DNA of 64,000 nt from Amorphophallus konjac (Eukaryota > Streptophyta > Magnoliopsida > Alismatales > Araceae), in the NCBI GenBank assembly GCA_022559845.1, contig CM040125.1:199246102-199310101 (forward strand). The letters are read 5' to 3'. Below, piece by piece: positions 46,986-59,094 of the stretch (position 1 is the first letter of the stretch; the number at the start of each line of letters is the position of its first letter). The notes beneath the pieces are model-generated. The model had not been told where the DNA came from and made no database searches. It was given only the letters and a program-made list of their open reading frames with translations. The position numbers and the translations under genes are program-made.

Positions 46986-47754
46986 TTGCTAGATATATAT
47001 AAGGAAGAACTACTAAAGAATATGAGAGAGAGGAGTCGAGCACCTGAAAGAAGAAAATTGATAGAAAGAGAGAGATAGCTTGAAGGGAAGCAAGAGCAGC
47101 ACATTGAAGATCAGTTTTTTGTCTGTAGTGTTCTCTGGATCAGATCCGAGACACTTGGCTCCTATGTGAGCATTTTAGTTTGGATTTTTCGACAGCCTTC
47201 TGTTGCTGTATTTGGTCCTTTTGTTCTTTCTTCTTTGACATTTATTCAAGCTGTTTGTCAGCGGTTGCAGAGGATTGGTTCCTCTGGACAACAAGCTATG
47301 TTGCTCAGCGGTAACAGAGGATCGGTTCCTCTAGACAGCAAGTTGTGATTGCTTAGCGGTTGTAGGCAAGCTGTGAAGCCCATCGGTATTTCAAGCTGTG
47401 AGTCAGCAGGAATCCACACTCGGGTTGAGTATGGGGTGGACGTCGGTCTGAAGGACCGAACCACCTAAAAATTGTTGTGCACTGCGTGGTTTGCATTGTT
47501 GTGTGTTCAGCGCTTGATGCATGCATAGGATCTCGTTCTAATTCCTTATTTGTTGACTCAACTTGCATCTACTGAGAGTGAAGGTTAAGTGTTCAGTAGT
47601 GTGCTTCATTAGTGCTTCTCTCTATTTAGTCAAGTCTTGCATCAGTTGAAGGGGTTTACATCGAATTCGGCTTTGTCTGATATTTTAAATTGGTCAAGAT
47701 TTTCACTGAGAGATTTATTCACCCCACTCTGAATCCATCACACCAGCTCTAACA
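46985..47754 (+). repeat. truncated LTR of another SIRE-related copia element
   Basis: The right part resembles the ends of the copia LTRs: repeated AAGCTGTG...CAGC phrases, GGTTGAGTATGGGGTGGACG, GACCGAACCACCTAAAAAT, ATTTATTCACCCC and a terminal CTCTAACA. The left end is lost at the junction with gypsy C. Its right end abuts the protease of gypsy E, so it probably inserted there and was later truncated. Confidence 0.7.
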
Positions 47755-49425
47755 ATCTATGGGCATCAAACCCAGACGCCTAACAATGCCCGTAGAGATA
47801 GTGTTAATACAACTCCCGCTATCTATGATCACCTTGCAGGCCTTCCCTCCTAGCCTATAAAATGTATGGAAGATGGTGGTACGACGCCAGTCGTCACTCA
47901 CCTAAGACTGAGTAAGGATGCACCTGACTACACCCAGCTGTACATCACCCTGATGCTGGGTACCCGAGACATCGACTAGATCTCCCTCCATTAGTTCATC
48001 AAAGAACTCCTCCGCTAAGTCTTGATCAGCCTCGTAACTGAGCGACACTAGCTCAGGTGTGGGGTAGCTGGCAGAGGGATATGAGATGACAAGCGACTTC
48101 CGAGTGGGACACTTGGCCAAATAGTGGCCAACCCCACCACACCTATAGCAAGTTCCCTATTTCCCGAAACCCTGGAATGTTCCACCAACCATCGGCCCCT
48201 TACCCTTGTCCACAGGACGGACTGGGGGTGTAGGAAGTAGGGGTGGTCGAGTCGACATGGCGGGTTGGGAAGGTCTAGGGGCAGGGACGGGTGCCTGCTG
48301 GCGAAGGGGAGGATCCCTCGGAGGGAGGGGGCGCGTAGGAGCAGCAAGGTCCTGGCGAGGAGGTTCCTGGGGGCGAGTCACAGGCCACAGAGTGTAGGAA
48401 CTAGGCGTGGTCCTAGGGTCAGACACACGCGGATATGGGACCCCCTGGCGCGGAGTAGGAGCAAACTCCGCCTCAAATTGCTCCACCTCAAGGGCAACTT
48501 GGTACGCGTCCTCCAATTTATCCACCTTGCGGCGGAAAAGCTCATACTGTTGGTGTTGCCGTAGACCACGCCGAAAGTGAGAAACAGTCAGGGAGCTTTC
48601 CTCCGTGGCATCACATCACAAAACGTATTCATCAAACTCGGTGATATAATCGGAGACGGATCGATCTCCTTGGGTGAGACTCTGCCATCTGTCTATGAGA
48701 CGCTGGTGGTAGGAGATAGGAAGGTACTTCTTCTTGAGTTTTGACCTCATGTCATCCCACGTCTCTACCTGGGGCTCCTGACGGTGAAATAGCAGGTTCT
48801 CCATGTTCCTCCAATAAGTTTGTGCCTTCCATAGCAGTTTCATTTTGGCGAACTTGACTTTTCGGTGGTCCGTCATCTCAAACCACTCGAAATACCGGTC
48901 CATGCCGGCCTCCCAATCAAGATAGACCTTCGAGTCTAAGGACCCGTCAAATGTGGGAGGGTCTGCTCGCACAGTCCTGAGGACCCGCTCGTCCTGATCA
49001 TCTCTCTGTGGTCGGTGACCACGACGGCATCGGCCATTTCCCTCATAATCATTTTCAGACTCATAGTCCTCAACATCGGGGGCACGTGGCTGTCACTCCT
49101 CAGCCCTAAGTGGGGAGGGCTGGACACCAGGCGCCTGAGGGGCTGGGACAGCTCCGAGGAGCTCCTGGCAGGGGACGCTCTCCACATTCTCCATCCTTCC
49201 AACCAGACCTTGGATAGATCGGTCGGAGACCTCGGCATGATCCTCCATGCTCTTGAGACGGCTCTCCAAGCTATCTGTGTTCTCCCTACTAATTTGTTCG
49301 AACCTATCTATGCGTTCCATGAGTAGAGCGACCACGTCATCCAGAGTTCGGCCTCCCGGGTTGGCACCTCGGGGTTCACCCATAGTGTCAGGGAGATGGT
49401 ACTGGGCACCTCCACGGGTTGGCAT
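47755..49425 (-). pseudogene. gag: gypsy E gag and protease start, four in-frame stops, truncated
   Basis: One frame starts at the ATG of 49425 (MPTRGGAQYHLPDTMGEPRG). After an acidic N-terminal region comes a Ty3-type capsid (PPTFDGSLDSKVYLDWEAGM, YWRNMENL, KKKYLPISYHQRLIDRW, VSDYITEFDEY), a Pro-rich linker and one zinc knuckle CYRCGGVGHYLAKC. Then the aspartic protease site IIDSGSCINTIS appears before the frame is lost at the copia LTR end. Stops lie at 49093, 48616, 48157 and 47902 (lowest coordinate of each codon). The gag pattern is unlike that of A and D and recalls the CRM/Reina group of chromoviruses; that assignment is from memory. Confidence 0.88.
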
Positions 49426-49540
49426 GCAATGGGAGAGGACCTAGAGGGAACTAAGGGGTGACTCACTACGACCTATATGGAAGGACCAATGCAAAATGAA
49501 AGATGACCTAGACTCCAATATTCGGTACGAGGTGGAGTTT

Positions 49541-49624
49541 TGATCCGAAGACCGCACTCACGCAAGTGAGTCCCTTTCCCAAAAGGCGTGGCCTACCGTT
49601 CCGGGAACACCTTTGGATATACCA
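49541..49624 (-). promoter_or_regulatory. conserved leader block, gypsy E (diverged)
   Basis: It keeps TGATCCGAAGACC, AGGCGTGGCCT, AACACCTTTGGATATACC in the same order as blocks in G and D, 46 bp from the primer site. Confidence 0.65.
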
Positions 49625-49670
49625 GATGAAATGGAGCACCTTGGACCGACTACCCAAGACTCAAACCGGC

Positions 49671-49680
49671 TCTGCTACCA
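49671..49680 (-). promoter_or_regulatory. primer binding site of gypsy E
   Basis: The minus strand reads TGGTAGCAGAGC (one base different from the usual TGGTATCAGAGC), with three bases to the LTR. Confidence 0.75.
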
Positions 49681-49683
49681 ATT

Positions 49684-51427
49684 TGATGCGGGATGACTAC
49701 GGGACTCGACTCAGACTGGTTGCAACCTTAGACTCTATAGGACGACACGACTAATAAGACGACGCGACCAGAAACAACAATACAACGCGGCACCGAACGA
49801 GCTCCAGAAGAGGCGATCATGCCCCAAACAAGTAGTGCTAAACCCACGGTCGTCCCCAGCGAGGGAAACGTGACGATCTGCACGGTTGGAAAACCGACTT
49901 TGAGTCTCGGGTGGTCAGCTCACTCTCGTGCTCGGAATGAGTCACGTGACGGGTTTCGCTCTTACAACTCACAACGGTGATTAATATTTAACTAGCTAGG
50001 AAATAACTAACTCGCATGCAGCGGTAGTAGAATCTATACTAGCTAAGCAAATAAGACAAGGTGGGTGGCGAGTGTACCTCCACGCTCGGGGCGTGGGGAA
50101 GACTTCCCGGCCGAGAACTGTCACTCCCGGTACAAATGGCAAATTAATTACAGCAAGATAACTAAGGCCCACTCCACGCAGGGAGGTAAAAGGCCACAAC
50201 AACGGTCCGGGAGAGCCGTTCCGAGGTTGACGGGCAGCATGTTGGCGGCGTGCCGGGCGGTTGTGGGCTGCGACTTCGAACCTACAATTTCTGTCTGGCA
50301 GGACAGCAAGCACGGGCGTCCAAAGGGACGTCAATCTCCGGGAGTCTCCTGAAGGCGTAGGTGTTCTTGGACGGTGGCAGCGGGTCCCTGGTCGACCCCC
50401 GAGAGCGGCGGTCGTTGAAGATATCCCAGAGTATTTATTTGAGAATTATCCGGCAGCCCCTTTTTCTGGCATGGCTCGGAGTAGAATCGCGCGCCTCCAC
50501 GAAAATGGCCGGTACGCTCAGATCCGACGTCGGATCGAGACACAATGGATACTGTTGGAAAGAGGACTCAAAATTCGATGACATACTGAAATTTTAGATC
50601 CATCCTACGGCTAGATTGGAAATGAAAATGACTGCTATTTGACTGATTTCCCTGACCCGAAACTCAGAACAGATAGGGCAGAAAGGGATCTGCCTATTCA
50701 AGGGCTTTGACCGAGGATCAAAAGAACGAATTAGGACTTGGGATTTTTATGGTGGATAGAGGGGAGGGTGAAGGTGATGCACATAGTTTTCTTGTAATTG
50801 TTTGACAACATTTGAGGGGTGAGAAAATTCATCTCCCAAGATCTATCTCGCAGATCTGCACACAGGTAGACTTGAGAGGGAAGAACAAGTGGCTGGGAAA
50901 AGAGGGCAAACGGCCTCAGATCCACTTGAAAATCAAACTGGGATTGGGGTATGATGGGGGGAACCTACCCTCAAAATCTCATCACGATCCAACGGTTGGA
51001 TCTCCCATACCAGACCTTTCACCGAGCTGCTGTCCTGCAACTCTAAATTTCGGGGCAGCAGGTGGGAACCAGCTTGTGGTGGCTCAACGGCGGCATGAAT
51101 GGCGGCGGCGGCGATGGTGAACGATCACAGCAGATAGAGGAAGAGGGGAAGAGGAAGAAATTTGAGAGAGATGAAGGATTTAGGCTCAGATCTGAAAAAG
51201 ATTGGGGGAGGAAGATGAAGAACACCAAGAACAAAGGAGAGAGAAGGGGGGTGCGCCCAAATCACTATGCTCATAAAATTTCTTCATTAATTTCTCCAAA
51301 TACAACAAGAGACATTATATATTCAAACCCTAGACCTAGTCAAATGACCTAGGTTACCCTTAGTCAAGGGGGTATAATGGGGAAATGGGAGACAAGGTGA
51401 ATTAAAATATTCCCACAAGGGGGGCGC
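49684..51427 (-). repeat. 5' LTR of gypsy E, first piece
   Basis: It starts TGATGCGGGATGACTACG, and much of it aligns with the LTR of element G: the CACTCCACGCAGGGAGGTAA block, GCGTGGGGAAGAC, and the GGC-rich stretch with GATCAC. It is cut by gypsy D at GGCGC and continues at 61902. Confidence 0.85.
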
Positions 51428-51703
51428 TGTCACGCCCCGACGCGGAATATCGGGACGTACAGTTAGAAATGAGCTGGAAAGAGAGAGAACTAATCTAAAT
51501 ATATACAAGTGCTAAAAAATGGAAATAACTTATTGACCATTAAACAAAACATAACTGGTACATAATCCTCAAATCAACTCAATACAGCTGGGATAACAAA
51601 CTCTAAACCACAATAACATAGCTGAAGCACAACACACTCTAGACACAACTAACTGCTACACTCAAAACATCACTCCTGCCCTTCCCCATCGGTAAGCGCG
51701 TCA

Positions 51704-51754
51704 CCTGAAAAGCCTGGAAAGGGAGAAACAACAACCAGGAGCTGACGCTCAGTA
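51704..51754 (-). promoter_or_regulatory. branch-point/hairpin/acceptor-like block of LTR D
   Basis: The minus strand reads TCCTACTGAGCG, a short GAGC/GCTC stem, a pyrimidine-rich stretch and CTTTTCAG/GTGACG. It is present again in the 5' LTR near 59371-59421. Confidence 0.42.
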
Positions 51755-52874
51755 GGAAATAACAGATAGGTATAAGTGATTAGCAGTTTAATTACATTTT
51801 CAAAATATCATGCTACAAAGGATAATGCAATAAAAGAATAAGGATGATATAATGAAACAAAATATAAAGATCTTGCAAGGTCAAGAAATATAAAGGAACA
51901 GAATGGTAATACTTAATAGGAATAACAACGACAAGAATTTACTACAGGAGATAACGATAAAGAGTTGGCCATATCGAGACAATTCAAGTCATGTCAAGCA
52001 CGTATGTGATTTCATTTCCACGTCCAAGTAACAGCAAGTAAGTAACAACAAGTAGAGTATAGAACAGTGAAGAGTGGAAAGTGAAAAGTAGAAGAGAGTA
52101 GTGGAGAGTAGTAGAGAGTAGTGGCCAGTCCTAGATTTAACTCATGTCATAGTACTGGTGCCAAATGCCACACCTAGTCAATCACCTCCCCGGGGGTACA
52201 CGTAGTGTTCGGGCGCTCCTCCCAGGACTAGACCAAGCCCTTAATTGTTTGCCAGACATTGATTTCTATGGATCAAAGATCCCACGAATCTAGACTTCCA
52301 CAATTTATGGCCAGAATTCCAAGATTTGAACCATGTAGCAATAACAATTTCAAGTAGGAAGGAGATTCATTTCAGAATTTCAAGGTAAGCACAATCATCA
52401 AGAAGATTGGAAACCAAGTCACAATAAGAGTGAATCGTTTTGCGCTACTATAGTACAGCAGCTATCCAGCAAGCTAATCAACATATTAATCATAATTACC
52501 AAGTTAATATGTCAAAGATTATCCATTATCATTTGCATTCATCATTAAGCCAAAAGAAGATTCAAGATGATTAAAGAACAAGCTCACAAGAATGAAATAG
52601 CATGCATTACAGAGATTTAGTTACACCATTAACCACTAATTATGTGGGTTTCTATTTAACCAATATATGAGTCGAAATGAAGATGGTAAACGGTATGTTT
52701 TTACACTATGTTTGTAAGTAGGAACCAATGTAAATTGAAATCATAAGGTTTCCAGAATAGGTCACTGGTTCTTCAAAAGTATAGTTTTCAATTGGTCTAA
52801 GTTGATTAGGTCGATCCCCTAATGATCCGGATCGATCCTCGGGTCAAAAAAATGCAAAACTGGTTTTCTGGTGT

Positions 52875-53110
52875 ATGGGTCGTCCCCTGGGGTCGACCCC
52901 TGTAAAAATGGGGTCTGGCAGCTGAATGGGTCGACCCCTGGGGTCGACCCCCACAAATTCTACTGGATGGGTCGACCCCTGGGGTCGACCCCTTCATCCC
53001 AGCGCATGGGTCGACCCCTGGGGTCGACCCCCTTGCAGGGACTGGATGGGTCGACCCCTGGGGTCGACCTTCGGGCCTGCAGGGTTGCCCAGAAAATGGG
53101 TCGACCCCTG
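52875..53110. repeat. tandem 23-bp palindromes with GTCGAC in LTR D, left copy
   Basis: The unit is GGGTCGACCCC, one T, then GGGGTCGACCC, so it is self-complementary with a one-base centre, and each half is itself a palindrome. Five units (the first mutated) and one half unit are spaced 45-60 bp apart by unrelated or repeated spacers. Confidence 0.93.
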
Positions 53111-54370
53111 CAAGAACAGCAACGTCAGAACTTTCGGAAAGCACAAAAACTCACCCAATTGTGGTCCAATTGAGTTGGAAACATAACCACATGCTATAGG
53201 AATCTTACTAGACATATGAGGGTCATAATACATGAGTTTTAAAGCATGAATTTCATCAGAAACCCACTTGATCACAACTGATTCTATGAAGAACACAAGA
53301 AGACCTAATTCTTGACATACTTCCACTAAATCTAAAAATTCTCCCAACATACACAACGGAATTTGGGGATTTTGGTGTCAAAAGAAAGCTAACAAGCTAC
53401 TGATTACATTCATGTATATTAATTAGAAGTTGGGCTGTTATAACCTACCTCAAATTGGAGAAAGACTTCGAAACCCTAGAATGAAGAACAAGCTTGACAA
53501 CAGCTCACAAAAAGCTTGATATCTCCACGGATACCTAATGAAATTTGGGGCTTTCAGTCCCATTGGATAGATCTCGTCGAGCTGATCAAGATACTATATT
53601 TACAAGTCTCATTTGGTTAAGGGTACCTACCTTAATCAACGGATTAAAGGGCTGGAGATGAAGAACGATGAACTACCAACACCCTCCACCAAAACGACGA
53701 ATGCTCCCAGATCTGGACTCCTCGTCGGCTGACCCAGCTACCAAATGAAACTAGACTCGAAGAGCTACATTTCTATGGGTCATGGGGCTTCTGGAGCCTT
53801 CGGAGTTGGGAGTATTTGGCGCTGCAAGTTTCGTGTTAGAAACAGCGTCGAAATCCTTGACTCCACCAAATCTATGTCGGCAACACGTTTTAGGGCTAGG
53901 TTTACCTCAAATTGATTAAGGGTAAATGTTCCTTACCTCGTGGCCTTCCATTTGCCCTTGATTTCAGATCATTTGGTTGAGTAATAAGGTCGAATTTCAC
54001 ATTTTAAGTTACGATTAGGTAAAGGTTAGGTAAAAGTCAAATTCGGGATTAATCCTCTAATTAGACAAGGTTACGTAATTAATTTGGGTCATGTCCAGAA
54101 GACAAAATTGCTATAAAAATGATATTTTACCCAATTACTATTTTTACAGATTTTTCTAAGGTAGTCGAATTTATAGGTTCTATTTTCTAATGAATTAAAT
54201 ATTAATATTTCAAAATTCAAACATTAATTCATTTTAATTCAATTTTCAATTAATAAAAGCTCAATAAAACTTAATAAATTAATCGGGGTATTACACCCTC
54301 CCCTACTTAAAGAATTTGGTCCTCCAAATTCACTGCACTATATACGGAAAGTAGGGAAAAGATAGATCAC

Positions 54371-57300
54371 CTAGAATAGGTCGGGATACCGCTTCCGCAT
54401 AGTATCTTCCGATTCCCAAGTAGCTTCTTCGGTTCCACGCCGACTCCACTGAATCTTGACCATCGGTATAGACCGATTCTAGAGTTGCTGCTGTTTCCGA
54501 TCTAGAATCTTGATAGGTCTTTCTTCATAAGTCAAATCTTCCTTTAACTCAAAATCCACATGTTGAATGATGTGAGTGGGATCGTACACATATTTCCGTA
54601 ACATAGACACATGGAAAACATTGTGTACGCCAGATAACTGAGGTGGTAATGCCAGTCTGTAAGTAACTTCTCCCACTCTATCTAGGATCTCGAATGGACC
54701 AATATATCTCGGACTCAGCTTGCCATGAATGCCAAATCTTCAAATCCCTCTCGAAGGAGAGACCTTCACAAATACATGCTCACCCACTTGGAACTCTAAT
54801 GCCCTTCTCCGGTTGTCAGCATAGCTTTTCTGTCTTGATTGTGCCACTTGTAACTGGTCTCGGATGATACAGATATTCTGTGACGACTCTGAAATAAGAT
54901 CCGGTCCAAGCCATTGCTTCTCGCCCACCTCGTCCCAACACAACGGGGAACGTCAGCTTCTTCCATACAAAGCTTCAAATGGAGCCATTTGTATGCTGGA
55001 TTGGTAACTATTGTTGTAGGCGAATTCAATCAATGCCAAGTGATTACTCCAACTGCCTCCGAAATCAATCATGCAAGCTCGCAGCATATCTTCCACTATC
55101 TGGTTGGTTCTTTCAGTCTGTCCATCTGTCTATGGATGAAAAGTAGTACTGAAATTCAAACGAGTACCAAGAGACTCTTGCAGTCCCTTCCAGAAATGTG
55201 AAGTAAATATCGGGTCTCTATCAGACACAATGCTGACAGGTATACCATGGAGCCTTACCACTTCCTTCAAATATAAAGCAGCCAATACATCAACTGTCCA
55301 CTTGGACTTAATGGGTAAGAAATGAGCCGATTTTGTCAAGCGATCGACGATCACCCATATCGCATCAAATCCACCACGAGTCTTAGGTAGACCCATAATG
55401 AAATCCATGCCAATGCTTTCCCACTTCCATTGGGGTATGTCGAGTGGTTTCAACTTTCCTATCGGTCTGAAATGTTCAGCCTTAACTTGTTGACAAACCA
55501 GACATCTACTCACAAAATCTGTAATTTCCCTTTTCATATTCGGCCACCAAAAGGACCTTTTCAAATCCTTGAATATTTTCGTGCCTCCAAGATGAATAGT
55601 GTATTTGGATCTATGTGCTTCCTCCAGAATCTTGTTCTTTAACTCAGCTTCATCAGGTACACAAGTTCTACCCTGGAATAACAATCTTCCATCGTCAGCC
55701 ACCATGAAGCCGGGTCTGCTGCTCAAACTTCCCTTGATCTCAACCAGCTCGGGATCATTATCTTGCAAGGATTTGATCTCCATCAATAATTCGGGCTTAA
55801 TTCGAATCTGTGCAATTATAACCCGATCATTATCAACATTTAGATCCAGGCTAGCTAACTGTTCCAATAGCCTCCACTCTTGTAACATGAGACTTGATAA
55901 TTTAGCCAAAGGCTTCCGGTTTAATGCATCTGCCACCACATTGCCTTTACCGGGATGATATTCAATCGAGAAGTCGAAGTCCTTCAAGTACTCCAACCAT
56001 CTTCTTTGCCTCATGTTAAGTTCTTTCTGAGAAAATAAATACTTCAGACTCTTATGATCTGAAAATACTGTGAATGTTTCTCCATACAAGTAATGCCTCC
56101 AAATTTTTAAGGCGAATACAACTGCTACAAGTTCCAAGTCATGAACGGGGTAATTCTCTTCATGCTTCCTCAGCTGCCTAGAAGAATAGGCAATCACCTT
56201 ACCATGCTGCATGAGTACACAGCCTAAGCCAATACCAGAAGCATCGGTATAGACCACGAAACCACCGTCGCCAGAAGGTAAAGCCAATACGGGTGCAGTA
56301 GTGAGGCAATCCTTCAATGTTTGAAAGCTCTGTTGACAATCCTCGGACCATTCAAACTTGTTGTCTTTGTGGGTCAATCGAGTGAGAGGTACCGCAATCT
56401 TGGAGAAGTCTTGAATAAATCTCTGATAATAGGCTGCCAGGCCTAGGAAGCTTCTCACTTCGGTCACTGTAGTAGGCTGATCCCAGTTCCTTACTGCCTC
56501 CACTTTCGAAGGATCAACTGAAATACCTTCTTTGGTGATGATATGTCCTAAGAAGGACACTTCTTACAGCCAGAAATCACATTTACTGAATTTGGCATAT
56601 AGTTGATGATCTTTCAATATCTGCAATGCCATCCTCAAATATTTGGCATGCTCTTCTTCAGTCTTGGAATAAATTAGTATGTCGTGAATGAATACCACGA
56701 CCCATTGATCAAGATAAGGCCGGAATGCATTATTCATTAACTGCATGAAGGCTGCTGGGGCATTCGTTAGACCAAAAGGCATAACGACAAACTCAAAATG
56801 ACCATACCTGCTGCGGAAAGCCGTTTTATAAATATCATCTTCCTTAATCCTCAGCTGATGATATCCAGATCGAAGATCGATCTTAGAGAAATAATGTGCT
56901 CCCGCTATCTGGTCGAATAATTCGTCGATCCTCGGCAATGGGTATTTATTCTTGATAGTTAGCTGGTTCAGTTGCCGATAATCGATGCATAATCTCATCG
57001 AACCATCTTTTTTCCTGACGAATAATACAGGAGCTCCCCAAGGTGAAGTACTCAGACGAATAAAGCCCTTCTAGAGCAATTCCATCAGCTGTTGCTTTAA
57101 TTCCCTTAGCTCCGCAGGGGACATACGGTAAGGAGCTCTAGAAATAGGAGACGCGCCAGGAACAATATCAATGGAGAAGATAACTTCCCGCTCAGGCGGA
57201 AGTCCTGGTAGTTCCTCTGGAAAGACTTCGGAGAATTCTCAGACAATAGGAGTGTCCTTTATCTCAACTCGCTGTTCCGGTGTAGCATGGACAAAGGCTA

Positions 57301-58759
57301 GAAAAGCCTCGCAACCTCGCCTCATCAGCTTGTCGGCTCGAAGAGAAGATATGAGCGATACGGGGTTATGGTGCTTGATCCCCATAAAAGATAAACCAGA
57401 ATGTCCAGTAAAAGTCACTGAGCTAGAACTGCAGTGAACGCTGGCCTCATACTTGGCCAACCAATCTGCTCCAAGGATTACATCATAATCCTTCATATCC
57501 ATGCAAACTAAGTCGGCTGGAAAGTTCCGTTCATCAATAATAACCTTACTAGAAGAATAGTAATATTGAATAGCCGCTCCAGAACCAATAGGAGTTGATA
57601 TAACCAATGGAGAATTCATCATAATAGGTTTGACAGATAACGACTTCGCAAATTTCCGAGAAATAAAAGAATGCGTTACACCAGTATCAAAGAGAACAAA
57701 TGCGGGCTTGTCGATTATAGTAAGGGTACCTTCGACGAGTCCGCCATCAATAGAAATCCCAGTTTCATCCGCATGTAAAGCTTGGAGCCTTCCTTGCGGC
57801 TTCTTGATAACTTGAGGTTTTACCGGTGTAGCTTGTTCCGATAGAAGAGGGCAGTCAGGGATACGGCGTTCCCTACTCCCACATCGTAAACAAGCACCTA
57901 GCTTGCGCCAGCATTCCTCCATCTTGTGACCTGGACGATCACAATACTTGCACTTACCCTTGAATGGAACAATAGGGCCAGGTTTCTTATCTTCATTTCT
58001 TGGCATCTTGCCTTTCCACGTTCCCGATCCGATCCACGAACTAGACCCACTCATGGGCCTCTTTTTGCTAGTGCCAAATCCGGGTCTAGGAGTTGGTTGT
58101 TCCTTCTTCATGCCTTGCCCACGGATCCTCTCCGTCATTTCTAAGGTATCTTCTAGAACTTGTGCCTTTCTCACCATCTCAGAATAAGTAGAGATTTCCA
58201 TGGGCGCCAGTTGATTGATGTAGTGAAGCTTCAACCCATTGAGAAATCGCATAGCTTTCATCTTTTCTGTGGAGATAAGGTGAGTAGCATAGCGCGAAAG
58301 CCGAGAGAACTGTGCTTCATATTCGGCCACCGATAAGCTTCGCTGATTTAGAGCCGCGAACTCCGCCGCCTTCTTCTCTTGTACACGATCGGAAAAATAT
58401 TTGTCGTTGAAGAATTCCTCGAACTCTTCCCATGTGACTTGTTGATCGCCTAGAGTTGCCTTGACGGAATCCCACCAAGTACGCGCGTCCCGCTCCAATT
58501 GGAAGGTAGAAAGAAGGACACGCTCTTGGTCGGTGCATTGCATGACTTCAAAAATTCTTCCCATTTCGTTGAGCCAATGATCGGCCTCGTCGGGGTTAGT
58601 CGAACCAGCAAATCTTGGCGGGTTCATTCCTCGAAAGTTCTGGTATAAGTCATCGGTGCCATGACCCGCTGCTCCAGCTTGAGCTACCTGATGTAACGCC
58701 TGAGTCAGGCCTTGAACCGTGCGCTGCAGGTTCCTCCATTCAGCACGATCGGCTGCCAT
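54371..58759 (-). pseudogene. gag-pol: gypsy D gag-pol polyprotein with seven in-frame stops
   Basis: A single frame of 1463 codons runs from the ATG at 58759. Gag has the same pattern as A (NPDEADHWLNEMGRIFEVMQ, VAEYEAQFSRLSRYA). The first zinc knuckle CKYCDRPGHKMEEC is intact, while the second, [14 protein letters not shown], has lost its His. Protease has LFDTGVTHSFI where A has the usual DTGAS. RT keeps [11 protein letters not shown] and [12 protein letters not shown], but the active site reads FIHDILIYS, with the first Asp of F(I/V)DD replaced by His. RNase H, integrase (CLVCQQVK, SDRDPIFTSHFW) and the chromodomain-like VQ/IQW...EEATWESED end follow. Stops lie at 57239, 57071, 56564, 55130, 54953, 54740 and 54479 (lowest coordinate of each codon). 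Confidence 0.95.
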
Positions 58760-58930
58760 CTACACGAGAAATAGATTACTTAGGTCCAATAAAATAGATA
58801 ATAACACGATTAAGGAACGAACTTAACCCAAGTTTCTACCCAATCTCACCAGGTCAGGTTCTAGACTTTAACAAGGTTAGAGGTCTAATGCACCTATACA
58901 CGATCAAAAACTTGGTACCTGGCAGAGTTA

Positions 58931-59016
58931 ATCGGTCCGAAGACCACTCGCGTAAGTATGCGACCTTCCCGATAGGCGTAGCCTAACGTTCAGACAACAC
59001 CTTTTGATATACCGAT
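58931..59016 (-). promoter_or_regulatory. conserved leader block, gypsy D
   Basis: ATCGGTCCGAAGACCACTCG, then CCCGATAGGCGTAGCCTAAC, then AACACCTTTTGATATACCGA. It is almost identical to the block of element G. The leader of gypsy A, otherwise the closer relative in gag-pol, lacks it. Confidence 0.72.
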
Positions 59017-59075
59017 TATTGGGATGCAATTCAAGAAAACCTAAACTTAGGGAACCTAGGAATATGAAACCTAGG

Positions 59076-59087
59076 GCTCTGATACCA
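59076..59087 (-). promoter_or_regulatory. primer binding site of gypsy D
   Basis: The minus strand reads TGGTATCAGAGC, seven bases from the LTR. Confidence 0.92.
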
Positions 59088-59094
59088 ACTAAAC

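Larger units (their letters stand above)
51428..54295 (-). repeat. 3' LTR of gypsy D (2868 bp)
   Basis: Plus-strand ends are TGTCACGCCCCGACGCGG and GGGGTATTACA. It includes the acceptor-like block (51704-51754), an AGAGTAGTGG-type short repeat (about 52090-52125), the GTCGAC palindrome array (52875-53110) and donor-like sites on the minus strand at 53448 and 53630. Confidence 0.94.

Noticed and set aside
52806..53356. ORFs on both strands with repeated GSTPGVDP-like peptides
   Set aside because: They are translations of the GTCGAC palindromes and spacers inside an LTR, present on both strands; not a protein gene.
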